Shown: positions 36,132 through 44,098 of the stretch, one piece after another
Layout of the letters: each line of letters opens with the position of its first letter
Position numbering within the stretch: the stretch's first letter is position 1
NCBI GenBank assembly: GCA_963708425.1
Contig: OY970206.1
Coordinates: 1,860,001 to 1,924,000 of the forward strand
Reading direction: 5' to 3'
From: JACMNW01 sp963708425
GTDB taxonomy: Bacteria > Pseudomonadota > Alphaproteobacteria > Rhodobacterales > Rhodobacteraceae
DNA: 64,000 bases
Notes under the pieces: model-generated
Told to the model about the DNA's origin: nothing
Database searches by the model: none
What the model saw: the letters and a program-made list of their open reading frames with translations, nothing else
Translations under genes and position numbers: made by a program

Positions 36132-36955
36132 GCCACCACCTGAGCTATCGCCCGCCGCACCAGTTCGGCAGCGGCTTCGGCCCGATAACCAGCAGTCGCG
36201 CGAACATCGTCGATCGGCGCAAGTGCCGCCGCCACATCGGCGTTGCGCACCAGCCCAGCGGCTAAAGCAGTCGGCGCATTCACCAGCGCCGCCTCAACTT
36301 CCTGCAGCCGTCGTGCAACGCCGCTGCACGACCCCACGGCAATATGCGCCTGCACTACCCGGCCCTGTTTCACCACCAACCGCACCGCCACCATCGCGAT
36401 TGAAATGACCAAATGCGCCCGCGCGCCCAGCTTGATGAATGCCGAGCTTCCCAGCAGCCCCGCGGGCGGTATCCACACCGCCGTCAAAATCTCATCCGCC
36501 GCCAACGCGGTTTGCCGTGGCCCGGTGATAAACGCCCCCAGCGGCAATCGCCTCGTCCCACCTGGCGATGCCAACTCCACGTCCGCCCCCAGCACCAAGA
36601 GCGGCGGGACACCATCGGCAGCAGGCGATGCATTGCACAAATTCCCTGCAATAGTGCCTGTATTCTGGATCTGACGGCCACCAATCTGCACCGCCGCCTG
36701 CTGCAAGGCAATCAGTGCAGGCGGCAGACGCGCCTCCGCAATTGCCGCCCAAGTTGTGCAAGCCCCAATCCGCAAGGCACCATCCTGCATCGCAATACCC
36801 TGCAACGCCGCGATCCGCGTCACATCCAGCATTGGCCCCACCAACGACGCCCCCGCACCCGGATAATGGTCCGTCCCGCCCGCCAGAACCCGCGATCCGG
36901 CACTGCGCAGCGTCAATGCCTCGGTTAGCGTCGTCGGGCGGGAATAGTCGCGCAT
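36128..36955 (-). CDS. FAD-binding subunit of molybdenum hydroxylase (CoxM/XdhB type)
   Basis: This 275-residue protein is the FAD subunit that oxidises the Fe-S centres of the hydroxylase and reduces NAD or another acceptor. The N-terminal MRDYSRPTTLTEAL, the FAD loop SRVLAGGTDHYPG (around 20-32) and the NTGTIAGNLCNASPAAD motif are all typical of the CO-dehydrogenase medium-subunit fold. The frame is open further upstream (to 37078), but ATG 36955 has GGCGAGG just upstream and starts at the family N-terminus. It is the first gene of the long minus-strand array and faces the MarR gene across about 100 bases. Confidence 0.9.
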   Translation of the reverse strand: MRDYSRPTTLTEALTLRSAGSRVLAGGTDHYPGAGASLVGPMLDVTRIAALQGIAMQDGALRIGACTTWAAIAEARLPPALIALQQAAVQIGGRQIQNTGTIAGNLCNASPAADGVPPLLVLGADVELASPGGTRRLPLGAFITGPRQTALAADEILTAVWIPPAGLLGSSAFIKLGARAHLVISIAMVAVRLVVKQGRVVQAHIAVGSCSGVARRLQEVEAALVNAPTALAAGLVRNADVAAALAPIDDVRATAGYRAEAAAELVRRAIAQVVA

Positions 36956-36986
36956 CAGCCTCGCCGTATTGTTTGTGTGCATATTA

Positions 36987-37015
36987 ATCTGATCGCAGAA
37001 CGCCGCATCTGTCAA
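36987..37015 (-). promoter_or_regulatory. Possible promoter of the catabolic array
   Basis: On the minus strand a perfect TTGACA lies at 37015-37010, with CAGATT 17-18 bases downstream as a poor -10 match. It is within the 104-base gap shared with the divergent MarR gene, so a MarR-type regulator could act on it. No clear MarR palindrome was found. Confidence 0.35.
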
Positions 37016-37059
37016 CTTTCTTGCGTGGTCTGTTGTGGCCCTGTATCCCGAACCGCATA

Positions 37060-37479
37060 ATGCCAAATAAAACGCCATATGTGTTGGATGACCAGATCGG
37101 TTATGTGCTGCGGCGCGTAATGCAGCGCCATCTTGTGATATTCTCGGAAACCATCCCCAGCATCACCACCACCCAGTTTGCCGTTCTGGCCCGGTTGGCG
37201 CAGATGGGCCCGCTGTCACAAAATCTGTTGGGTCGCGAAACGGCGATGGACGCGGCAACTATCAAGGGCGTCGTCGACAGGCTGGCCAAGCAAGATCTGG
37301 TGACCACTGCTGCCGATCCCGCAGATCGCCGCCGCCTGACCGTGCAGTTGACAAAAACGGGGGCCGCATTGTTCGACAGCACCCGCGATGCCGCAATCGC
37401 TGTGTCATCCCAGACATTGGGGCCGCTGTCAAAGGGCGAACGCGCAGCTTTGCTGGGGCTTCTGGGTAGACTGGTGTGA
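37060..37479 (+). CDS. MarR-family transcriptional regulator
   Basis: This 139-residue winged-helix protein has the MarR layout: N-terminal dimer helix, then TTQFAVLARLAQMGPLSQNL and IKGVVDRLAKQDLVTT (recognition helix), and the wing with the DPADRRRLTVQLT motif. MarR proteins usually repress a divergent or adjacent operon and release DNA when a small aromatic or similar ligand binds. Its place between the 16-kb catabolic array and the FMN oxidoreductase gene suggests it controls both. ATG 37060 is chosen over a TTG at 37021; neither has a good ribosome-binding site. Confidence 0.88.
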   Translation: MPNKTPYVLDDQIGYVLRRVMQRHLVIFSETIPSITTTQFAVLARLAQMGPLSQNLLGRETAMDAATIKGVVDRLAKQDLVTTAADPADRRRLTVQLTKTGAALFDSTRDAAIAVSSQTLGPLSKGERAALLGLLGRLV

Positions 37480-37575
37480 TGGCTGGCCAGTTCTGGCCAC
37501 GAAATGTCGGTTTTCCACGTTCAGATTGCTGACCCTAAACCTACCCTGAAACCAAACCACACACGGGAATACGCC

Positions 37576-39609
37576 ATGTCAACCGATCCGCTGCTGCAAC
37601 CCTATCAGCTAAAGCACCTGACGCTGAAAAATCGGATCATGACGACCAGCCACGAACCAGCTTATCCCGAAGACGGCATGCCGAAAGATCGCTATCGCCT
37701 GTATCACCTTGAACGCGCCAAAGCGGGCGTCGCCCTTACAATGACCGCCGGTTCAGCTGCCGTTTCGCGCGACAGCCCACCCGTTTTCAACAACATTCTG
37801 GCCTACAAGGACGAGGTCGTCGGCTGGATGCGTCGCATGGCCGATGATGTGCACGAACAGGGCTGTGCAATCATGATCCAGTTGACACACCTTGGCCGTC
37901 GCACCCGCTGGGACAAAGGCGATTGGCTGCCGGTGGTGGCGGCTGGCCCATCGCGCGAGCCATCGCACCGTGCGTTCCCAAAGGTGATCGAGGATTGGGA
38001 CATTGCCCGCATCATCGAAGATTACGCCGATGCTGCCGAACGGATGCAGGCCGCAGGCCTCGATGGGGTCGAATTTGAATGCTACGGCCACTTGATGGAT
38101 CAGTTTATGTCGCCGCTGACCAATGCGCTTGCAGCTCCCTATGGTGGCAGTTTTGAAAACCGCGCCCGCTTTGCGATGGATGTGCTGGCAGCCTGCCGCA
38201 AGCGCGTGGGCGAGACATTCTTGCTGGGCGTGCGCTATACGGCAGACGAGGCGGCGCAGGGCGGCATCACCCCTGATGAGGGCATCGCCATCGGCAAACT
38301 GTTCCGCGACTCGGGGCTGGTTGATTTTCTGAACATCATCAAAGGCCGTATCTTTACCGATCCCGCGATGACCGATGTTATCCCGATCCAAGGCATGAAA
38401 TCCGCGCCGCACTTGGATTTTGCCGGGCGCATCCGTACCGAGGTCGGCCTGCCCACCTTCCACGCCGCCCGCATCCCCGATGTGGCCACCGCGCGTCACG
38501 CCATTGCCACAGGCCAGCTCGATATGGTCGGCATGACCCGCGCCCATATGGCCGATCCGCATATTGTGCGCAAAATCATTGAAGGCCGCGAAGAAGATAT
38601 TCGCCCCTGCGTTGGGGCGACTTACTGCCTTGATCGCATCTACCAAGGCGGTATGGCCCTGTGCATCCACAACCCGGCGACCGGCCGTGAAGAAACCATG
38701 CCACATGACATTTCCCCAGCAATAGGGTCGAAAAAGGTCGTTGTTGTCGGCGCTGGCCCAGCCGGACTAGAGGCCGCTCGCGTCGCCGCACTGCGCGGCC
38801 ACTCAGTAACCGTGTTCGAAGCGGCACCCCACCCCGGAGGGCAAATTCGCTTGACCGCACAAAGCCCAAGACGGCGCGAAATGATCGGCATCATCGATTG
38901 GCGCATGGCGCAATGCGCTGCCCGAGGCGTTGAGTTTCGCTTTAACACTTTCGCCGAGACCGCCGATGTCACCGCGCTGACCCCCGATGTGGTGATCATT
39001 GCCACCGGTGGATTGCCTGAAACTGCGGTGTTAGAAACTGGGAATGATCTCGTCGTGTCCACATGGGACATTCTGTCAGGGGATGTGAAGCCCGGCTCAA
39101 ACGTGCTGCTCTATGATGACGCTGGCGATCACGCCGCCTTACAAGCCGCACAGATGATCGCCGAGGCCGGGTCGCATGTTGAAGTGATGACGCCCGACCG
39201 CAGCTTTGCCCCCGACGTGATGGCGATGAACCTGGTGCCCTATATGCGTGCGATGCAGGATAAAGACGTCACTTTCACCGTAACCTATCGCCTGCGGGCT
39301 GTTGCCCGCGACGGCAATCAACTGCGCGCCACCATCGGCAGCGATTACATGAATCTCGCGAAGGAACGGCAGTTCGATCAGGTCGTGGTCAACCATGGCA
39401 CGCAGCCGCTGGCAGAGATTTACTTCGATCTGAAGCCGCTGTCGTCAAACCTTGGCGCAGTGGATTACGACGCGCTGATTGATGGCCGCCCGCAGGCACT
39501 GAACGGCGGCCCGGCTGGTTTCCAGTTGTTCCGCATCGGCGACGCGGTAGAAGCACGCAATACCCACGCTGCGATTTACGATGCATTGCGGCTGATGAAG
39601 GATATCTGA
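37576..39609 (+). CDS. FMN/FAD-dependent oxidoreductase, old-yellow-enzyme plus FAD domain (demethylase-like)
   Basis: This 677-residue enzyme has an N-terminal FMN TIM barrel (about 1-350), a short cysteine-bearing linker (CVGATYC, then C with ALCIHNPATG) and a C-terminal FAD/NAD Rossmann pair (VVVVGAGPAGLEAARVAALR near 390). This is the plan of 2,4-dienoyl-CoA reductase, trimethylamine dehydrogenase and the DgcA/N-methylproline demethylase group. The linker has three rather than four cysteines, as in the demethylase group, so an intact [4Fe-4S] cluster is doubtful. ATG 37576 follows GGGAA. It is downstream of MarR on the same strand and may act on a methylated or reduced ring nitrogen of the pathway, which is inference. 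Confidence 0.85.
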   Translation: MSTDPLLQPYQLKHLTLKNRIMTTSHEPAYPEDGMPKDRYRLYHLERAKAGVALTMTAGSAAVSRDSPPVFNNILAYKDEVVGWMRRMADDVHEQGCAIMIQLTHLGRRTRWDKGDWLPVVAAGPSREPSHRAFPKVIEDWDIARIIEDYADAAERMQAAGLDGVEFECYGHLMDQFMSPLTNALAAPYGGSFENRARFAMDVLAACRKRVGETFLLGVRYTADEAAQGGITPDEGIAIGKLFRDSGLVDFLNIIKGRIFTDPAMTDVIPIQGMKSAPHLDFAGRIRTEVGLPTFHAARIPDVATARHAIATGQLDMVGMTRAHMADPHIVRKIIEGREEDIRPCVGATYCLDRIYQGGMALCIHNPATGREETMPHDISPAIGSKKVVVVGAGPAGLEAARVAALRGHSVTVFEAAPHPGGQIRLTAQSPRRREMIGIIDWRMAQCAARGVEFRFNTFAETADVTALTPDVVIIATGGLPETAVLETGNDLVVSTWDILSGDVKPGSNVLLYDDAGDHAALQAAQMIAEAGSHVEVMTPDRSFAPDVMAMNLVPYMRAMQDKDVTFTVTYRLRAVARDGNQLRATIGSDYMNLAKERQFDQVVVNHGTQPLAEIYFDLKPLSSNLGAVDYDALIDGRPQALNGGPAGFQLFRIGDAVEARNTHAAIYDALRLMKDI

Positions 39610-40350
39610 TCAGCGCTTCACACTAGCCGTAACATAGTTCACCGACAGATCGCGGCTGGAAAGGCTCCACGACCACGCAACGGGATTGAACACCATGCCT
39701 TTGCGATCAACAGGGTCTAAACCGGCCTTTCGGACTAATTCCGCCAACTCATCCGGCGTGATGAACTTTTTCCAATCATGCGTGCCTTTGGGCAACCAAC
39801 GCATCACCCACTCCGCCCCGATAATCGCCATGCCAAAGCTTTTGGCATTTCGGTTCAGGGTCGAACAAATCATCAGGCCCCCCGGCTTCAGCAGGGTCTG
39901 ACAAGCGGTCAGAAAGGATTGCGGGTCGGGCACGTGCTCGACGACCTCCATGTTCAGCACCACATCAAACTGCTCGCCCGCCGCTGCCAGATCTTCCGCA
40001 GTGGTCAGGCGGTAATCAATCGTCAACCCCGATTGTTCGGCATGCAACTGCGCCACCGGGATGTTGCGGGTGGCCGGATCGGCCCCAACCACGTCGGCCC
40101 CCAGCCGGGCCATCGGTTCTGACAACAGGCCGCCACCGCAGCCAATATCCAGGATACGCAGGCCCGCGAATGGCAAAGGTGCCACCAGATCCCGATCAAA
40201 TTCGGTTGCGATTTGTGAGGTGATATAGTCGAGCCGACAGGGGTTCAGCATGTGCAATGGCTTAAACTTGCCATCAGGGTTCCACCATTCGGCGGCCATC
40301 GCCTCAAACTTCGCCACTTCAGTGGGGTCAACAGTTGACGCAGGATTCAT
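39610..40350 (-). CDS. ubiG: Ubiquinone biosynthesis O-methyltransferase
   Basis: UbiG carries out both O-methylations in ubiquinone synthesis using S-adenosylmethionine. The 246-residue protein shows the family start VDPTEVAKFEAMAAEWWNP, SAM motif I DIGCGGG (68-74), and NMEVVEHVPDP (motif post-I), with the lipid-interacting PKGTHDWKKFITPDEL segment near 180. ATG 40350, 11 bases after an AGGA, fits the family N-terminus; a longer frame to 40419 overlaps the divergent pip gene and is rejected. It abuts the oxidoreductase gene tail to tail with no spacer. Confidence 0.96.
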   Translation of the reverse strand: MNPASTVDPTEVAKFEAMAAEWWNPDGKFKPLHMLNPCRLDYITSQIATEFDRDLVAPLPFAGLRILDIGCGGGLLSEPMARLGADVVGADPATRNIPVAQLHAEQSGLTIDYRLTTAEDLAAAGEQFDVVLNMEVVEHVPDPQSFLTACQTLLKPGGLMICSTLNRNAKSFGMAIIGAEWVMRWLPKGTHDWKKFITPDELAELVRKAGLDPVDRKGMVFNPVAWSWSLSSRDLSVNYVTASVKR

Positions 40351-40410
40351 TGGGTGTCCTTGTTCTTTCGGCCATAGCCGGGCGGCCTCTGTAAGGCTAT
40401 ATAAGAGAAT

Positions 40411-41385
40411 ATGGACCACAGATCAGGCCAAAAGCGCGCAGTCGAGTTTTTATACCCGCCGATCGATCCGTTCGATCAGCGGGTGATGGATGTTGGTGGC
40501 GGGCATCGAATTTATGTTGAACAGTGTGGCAATCCGCGGGGTATCCCGGTGATCGTGCTGCACGGCGGGCCGGGGGGTGGGTGCAGCCCGGCGATGCGGC
40601 GGTATTTTGACCCCCATGTTTACCGCGTGGTGCTGTTTGATCAGCGGGGCTGTGGGCGGTCGCGGCCGCATGCGAGCGTCGAGGAAAACACGACCTGGCA
40701 TCTGGTGCAGGATATCGAGGCGATCCGTGCGGCGTTGGGGATTGAGCGGTTCATCGTTTTCGGCGGCAGCTGGGGCGCGACGCTGGCGTTAATCTATGCG
40801 ATCACGCACCCTGATCAGGTGTCGCAACTGGTCCTGCGTGGCGTGTTCTTGATGACCAAGGCAGAGCTGGACTGGTTTTATGGCGGCGGGGCGGGGGCGT
40901 TCTTTCCGGAACTGTGGGCGCGGTTTGTCAATCCGATCCCGGCGGCGGAGCGGAAGAACCTGATTGACGCGTATAATCGGCGGCTGTTTTCCGGCAACTT
41001 GATGGAAGAAACCCGGTTCGGACGAACTTGGGCAAACTGGGAAAACGCGCTGGCTTCGGTTCAGAATGAGGGGCCGATCGGGGAAAGCCCGGCCGAGTAT
41101 GCGCGGGCCTTTTCGCGGCTGGAAAATCATTACTTCCAGAACGGCGGTTTCCTGCAAACAGATGGCTGGATTTTGCGGGAGAGGCACCGGATCGAGCATA
41201 TTCCGGCGACGATTGTTCAGGGTCGGTATGATATGATTTGCCCGCCGGTTTCGGCTTGGAAATTGGCGGACGGGTGGGATAACTGCGCGCTTCGGATGGT
41301 TGCGATGGCGGGGCATGCTTTATCGGAGCCGGGGATTTCGGCAGAGCTGGTTCAGGTTATGGATGGGTTGAAATTGTTGGCGTAA
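40411..41385 (+). CDS. pip: Proline iminopeptidase (alpha/beta hydrolase)
   Basis: This 324-residue S33-family peptidase removes N-terminal proline from peptides. It has the oxyanion motif HGGPGGG (51-57), DQRGCGRS, and the nucleophile elbow GGSWG with Ser120, followed by Asp and His in GRYDMICP and GHALSEP. A TATATA-like element lies just upstream in the 60-base gap shared with ubiG. Its stop codon sits inside a 16-bp palindrome (41382-41397). Confidence 0.95.
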   Translation: MDHRSGQKRAVEFLYPPIDPFDQRVMDVGGGHRIYVEQCGNPRGIPVIVLHGGPGGGCSPAMRRYFDPHVYRVVLFDQRGCGRSRPHASVEENTTWHLVQDIEAIRAALGIERFIVFGGSWGATLALIYAITHPDQVSQLVLRGVFLMTKAELDWFYGGGAGAFFPELWARFVNPIPAAERKNLIDAYNRRLFSGNLMEETRFGRTWANWENALASVQNEGPIGESPAEYARAFSRLENHYFQNGGFLQTDGWILRERHRIEHIPATIVQGRYDMICPPVSAWKLADGWDNCALRMVAMAGHALSEPGISAELVQVMDGLKLLA

Positions 41386-41397
41386 CACGCGTGTTAC
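41382..41397. repeat. 16-bp perfect palindrome overlapping the pip stop
   Basis: GTAACACGCGTGTTAC is self-complementary over 16 bases and includes the TAA stop of pip. It is followed by A/T-rich sequence but no T run. It could be a transcript end structure or a protein-binding site for the next gene. Confidence 0.6.
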
Positions 41398-41693
41398 AGT
41401 TTATAAGTATTTGATTTATAATGGTATGTTGAATTTTATTTACTGAATTTTAACAGATTTCTTGCGGTAACACGGGCGGTAATCTGGCGGAGGCGCGTGC
41501 CGCGCCATTGCTTTTGCCTCGGCTTCGCGACTTCGCGCGCAGGCTCAGAGTGAAGATGGATATTTGGCCGATGCGAATTTGGGGCGGGTGCGATGACAAT
41601 CCCGTGATCCGCGGCATTGGGCACAAAACTATACTACCGCGACGTCATGTCGCGGGTATAGTGGCGGGGAATTTGAAGCAGGAGAGCGGGAAA
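41386..41693. other. 308-base non-coding region before the cytochrome c' gene
   Basis: The first part (41398-41470) is A/T-rich, unlike the surroundings, with a TATAAT-like element at 41416-41421 and two copies of GAATTTTA 14 bases apart (41431 and 41445). The rest is GC-rich and carries a strong inverted repeat at 41629-41661. An open frame from 41508 is not supported by a ribosome-binding site or codon pattern. I see no other gene here. Confidence 0.6.
41629..41661 (+). promoter_or_regulatory. Strong inverted repeat in the cytochrome c' leader
   Basis: CTATAC-(TA)-CCGCGAC, loop GTCAT, then GTCGCGG-GTATAG pairs over 13 bases with a two-base bulge. It ends about 20 bases before the ribosome-binding site of the cytochrome gene. 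It could be an mRNA hairpin or the operator of a dimeric regulator. Confidence 0.6.
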
Positions 41694-42125
41694 ATGAAGT
41701 TTGTAACCAAGGCCCTAGTGGCTGGACTGATCTTCAGTGCAGGAATCGCGTTCGCCGGGAAATCTACTGATCCAGATGCGAAGGCACGTCAGGATCTGAT
41801 GGATGCCAATGGTATGAATACTGGCATTCTGGGTGACATGGCCGGGGGCAAGACAGAGTTTGACGCCGCCAAGGCCGAAGCCGCAAAAGCCGCAATTATC
41901 GAGATCGCAGGAAAGATTCCGGCGACTTTCGAGCCACAGGGCACGGATACGGAATCCAAGGCGAAACCCGAGATTTGGACCAACTGGGAGAAGTTCTTGG
42001 CCCATGGCGAGAAACTGGGTGCTGCCGCAACGGCACTTGATGCGACAAGCCTTGAAGGCGTGCAGGCTGGCATGGCTGGCCTAGGTGGGGTCTGCAAGGA
42101 CTGCCATACCGAATTCCGCCTGTAA
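41694..42125 (+). CDS. Cytochrome c' family protein
   Basis: This 143-residue periplasmic haem protein has a signal peptide (cut after AFA, about residue 21), an all-helical body and a single CKDCH haem site (134-138) close to the C-terminus. That arrangement is the cytochrome c' / c-556 four-helix bundle, linked with NO binding or electron storage. Start ATG 41694 follows GGAGAGCGGG. A long upstream extension of the frame is rejected because it would bury the signal peptide. It stands alone, with a good terminator 24 bases after the stop. Confidence 0.92.
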   Translation: MKFVTKALVAGLIFSAGIAFAGKSTDPDAKARQDLMDANGMNTGILGDMAGGKTEFDAAKAEAAKAAIIEIAGKIPATFEPQGTDTESKAKPEIWTNWEKFLAHGEKLGAAATALDATSLEGVQAGMAGLGGVCKDCHTEFRL

Positions 42126-42148
42126 GATTGGCTTAGGCTTGATTTGGG

Positions 42149-42181
42149 ATCGGCCGTGGGCGACCGCGGTCGATTTTTTTT
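42149..42181 (+). terminator. Rho-independent terminator after the cytochrome c' gene
   Basis: ATCGGCCG (42149-42156) pairs with CGGTCGAT (42167-42174) including one G-U, and an unbroken run of eight T follows (42174-42181). This is the clearest intrinsic terminator in the window. The remaining 220 bases up to the ychF stop hold nothing I recognise. Confidence 0.85.
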
Positions 42182-42404
42182 CTGGTGAGTTGCGAGTTGG
42201 TGCCTAGCGCCAGACGGCCAAGCGAATTTAGCCGGGCAAAGGCGCGATTCGCGGCAGGTGACGCGGGGGATTGCCGTTCTGGCGTGCCTTTGGGCAAGAT
42301 TCGCGTGCCCAGAGCTGCCGGGTCAGGGAAGCATATTTACACGCGGCGCGGTTCGGCAGAGAGAGCGGCGATTGGCAAAGTCTTCTTACTGGGTCGGCCC
42401 CGGA

Positions 42405-43505
42405 TCAGCCGCTGAACAGGAAGTGCAGAACGTCACCGTCTTTGACCTCATACGTTTTGCCTTCGACGCGGAACTTGCCAGCTTCTTTGGCCCCGGCTTC
42501 GCCATTACCGGCGATGTAATCATCGTAGGCAACGGTTTCGGAGCGGATGAAGCCTTTTTCGAAATCGCCATGGATGACGCCAGCCGCCTGTGGCGCCAAC
42601 GTGCCCTTTGGAATGGTCCAGGCGCGGGCTTCTTTGGGGCCGACGGTGAAATAGGTTTGCAGACCCAGCAACTGGTAGCCTGCCTTGATCAGACGATCTA
42701 ACCCGGCTTCGTGCAGGCCCATTTCTTCGAGGAACATGGCGGCTTCGTCATCGGCAAGCTGGCTGATCTCTTCTTCGATACGGGCAGAAATAACGACGGA
42801 GGCAGCACCCTGTTTGGTGGCCATTTCGGCAACGCGAGCGGATTGGGAATTGCCGTTTGCGGCACATGCCTCTTCGACATTGCAGACGTAAAGCACTGGT
42901 TTTGAAGTTAAAAGCTGTAGCAGCCGCCATTGGCGTTGATCGTCTTCGGCGATTTTGACGGACCGTGCGGGAATGCCTTTTTCAAGTGCCGCAAGGGCGG
43001 CGCGCAACAGGCGGTCTTGGTCGGCGGCGTCTTTATCGGACCCACCGCGCAGTTTGCGGGCAAGGTTGGCCAAGCGCTTTTCGATGGATTCAAGGTCGGC
43101 GAGCATGAGCTCGGTTTCGATGGTTTCGGCATCGGCAACCGGGTCTATGCGGCCTTCGACATGGGTGATATCGCCATCTTCGAAACAGCGCAGCACATGG
43201 GCGATGGCATCACATTCGCGGATGTTGGCGAGGAATTGGTTGCCGAGGCCCTCGCCCTTTGAAGCACCGCGCACCAGCCCGGCGATATCAACGAAGGTCA
43301 TCCGGGTGGGGATGATCTGTTTCGAGCCAGCAATAACAGCGAGCTTATCAAGCCGGGCATCGGGCACTGCCACCTCGCCGACATTCGGTTCAATCGTGCA
43401 GAACGGAAAGTTTGCCGCCTGCGCCGCTGCTGTGCGGGTTAGCGCGTTGAAAAGGGTTGATTTGCCAACGTTTGGCAAACCCACAATACCCATCTTGAAA
43501 CCCAT
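42405..43505 (-). CDS. ychF: Redox-regulated ATPase YchF (Obg-like)
   Basis: YchF is a universally conserved P-loop protein of the Obg family that prefers ATP and associates with ribosomes. The 366-residue protein has G1 GLPNVGKST, the FPFCTIEPNVG switch region, DIAGLVRGASKGEGLGN (G3), a coiled-coil arm around 130-200, and a TGS domain with TYFTVGPKEARAWTI and ending DGDVLHFLFSG. Length and start (MGFKMGIVGLPNVG) match the family exactly. Confidence 0.97.
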   Translation of the reverse strand: MGFKMGIVGLPNVGKSTLFNALTRTAAAQAANFPFCTIEPNVGEVAVPDARLDKLAVIAGSKQIIPTRMTFVDIAGLVRGASKGEGLGNQFLANIRECDAIAHVLRCFEDGDITHVEGRIDPVADAETIETELMLADLESIEKRLANLARKLRGGSDKDAADQDRLLRAALAALEKGIPARSVKIAEDDQRQWRLLQLLTSKPVLYVCNVEEACAANGNSQSARVAEMATKQGAASVVISARIEEEISQLADDEAAMFLEEMGLHEAGLDRLIKAGYQLLGLQTYFTVGPKEARAWTIPKGTLAPQAAGVIHGDFEKGFIRSETVAYDDYIAGNGEAGAKEAGKFRVEGKTYEVKDGDVLHFLFSG

Positions 43506-43617
43506 AGCCGCACCTCCATTGTCGGGGCCGTTCTAGTGGGGTGGTGGTAAAGGTTCAAGCTTTCGCGACTCGGGCAGCGGGACTATGATTTTGGCATTCA
43601 GCCGGAGGAGATGGATC

Positions 43618-44031
43618 ATGAGTTTTGCCCCCTATTTAGGTTTTCAAGGTAACGCCCGCGAAGCGATGACGCGGTATGCCGAGATATTTGGCGCGACAGA
43701 TTTGATGGTTATGACCTTTGCCGAAGCGCCGCCGGAGCAGCGCCCACCGATGATGGATGACAAGGTTATGCATGCACAGTTCAGTGCTGGACCCGGCGCG
43801 CCGTTGATGGGGTCCGACACGCCGCCGGGGATGGAAGGGACGATGAAAAGCGCGTCGGTTTATCATGCGGCAGACAGTGTCGAAAAGGCGGAGCAGATTT
43901 TTGCTGCCTTGTCGGAAGGTGGGACAGTGACGATGCCAATGGCGCCGACGTTTTGGGCACCGATTTTTGGCATGGTGACGGACCGTTGGAACACCTCTTG
44001 GATGATTACCACGGAGCAGAATGCTGCATGA
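43618..44031 (+). CDS. VOC/PhnB-like glyoxalase-fold protein
   Basis: This 137-residue protein has the vicinal-oxygen-chelate fold of the PhnB/YjdN group: the opening FAPYLGFQGNAREAMTRYAEIFGA and the ending FWAPIFGMVTDRWNTSWMI are typical. Function in this subgroup is not defined; many lack the full metal site. ATG 43618 follows GGAGGAG. The next gene, trpA, begins 67 bases later on the same strand. Confidence 0.88.
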   Translation: MSFAPYLGFQGNAREAMTRYAEIFGATDLMVMTFAEAPPEQRPPMMDDKVMHAQFSAGPGAPLMGSDTPPGMEGTMKSASVYHAADSVEKAEQIFAALSEGGTVTMPMAPTFWAPIFGMVTDRWNTSWMITTEQNAA

Positions 44032-44098
44032 GGCATTGATTTTCCACGCGCGCCCGTGCAAACCGCAGCTGGATTTGCAGGGATGGATGGGCCGCGGA

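Noticed and set aside
37753..38706. 317-codon minus-strand frame inside the FMN/FAD oxidoreductase
   Set aside because: His- and Gly-rich shadow of the TIM-barrel part of the plus-strand gene.
41508..41693. N-terminal extension of the cytochrome c' frame
   Set aside because: It would place the signal peptide internally, crosses the inverted repeat, and lacks a ribosome-binding site, unlike ATG 41694.
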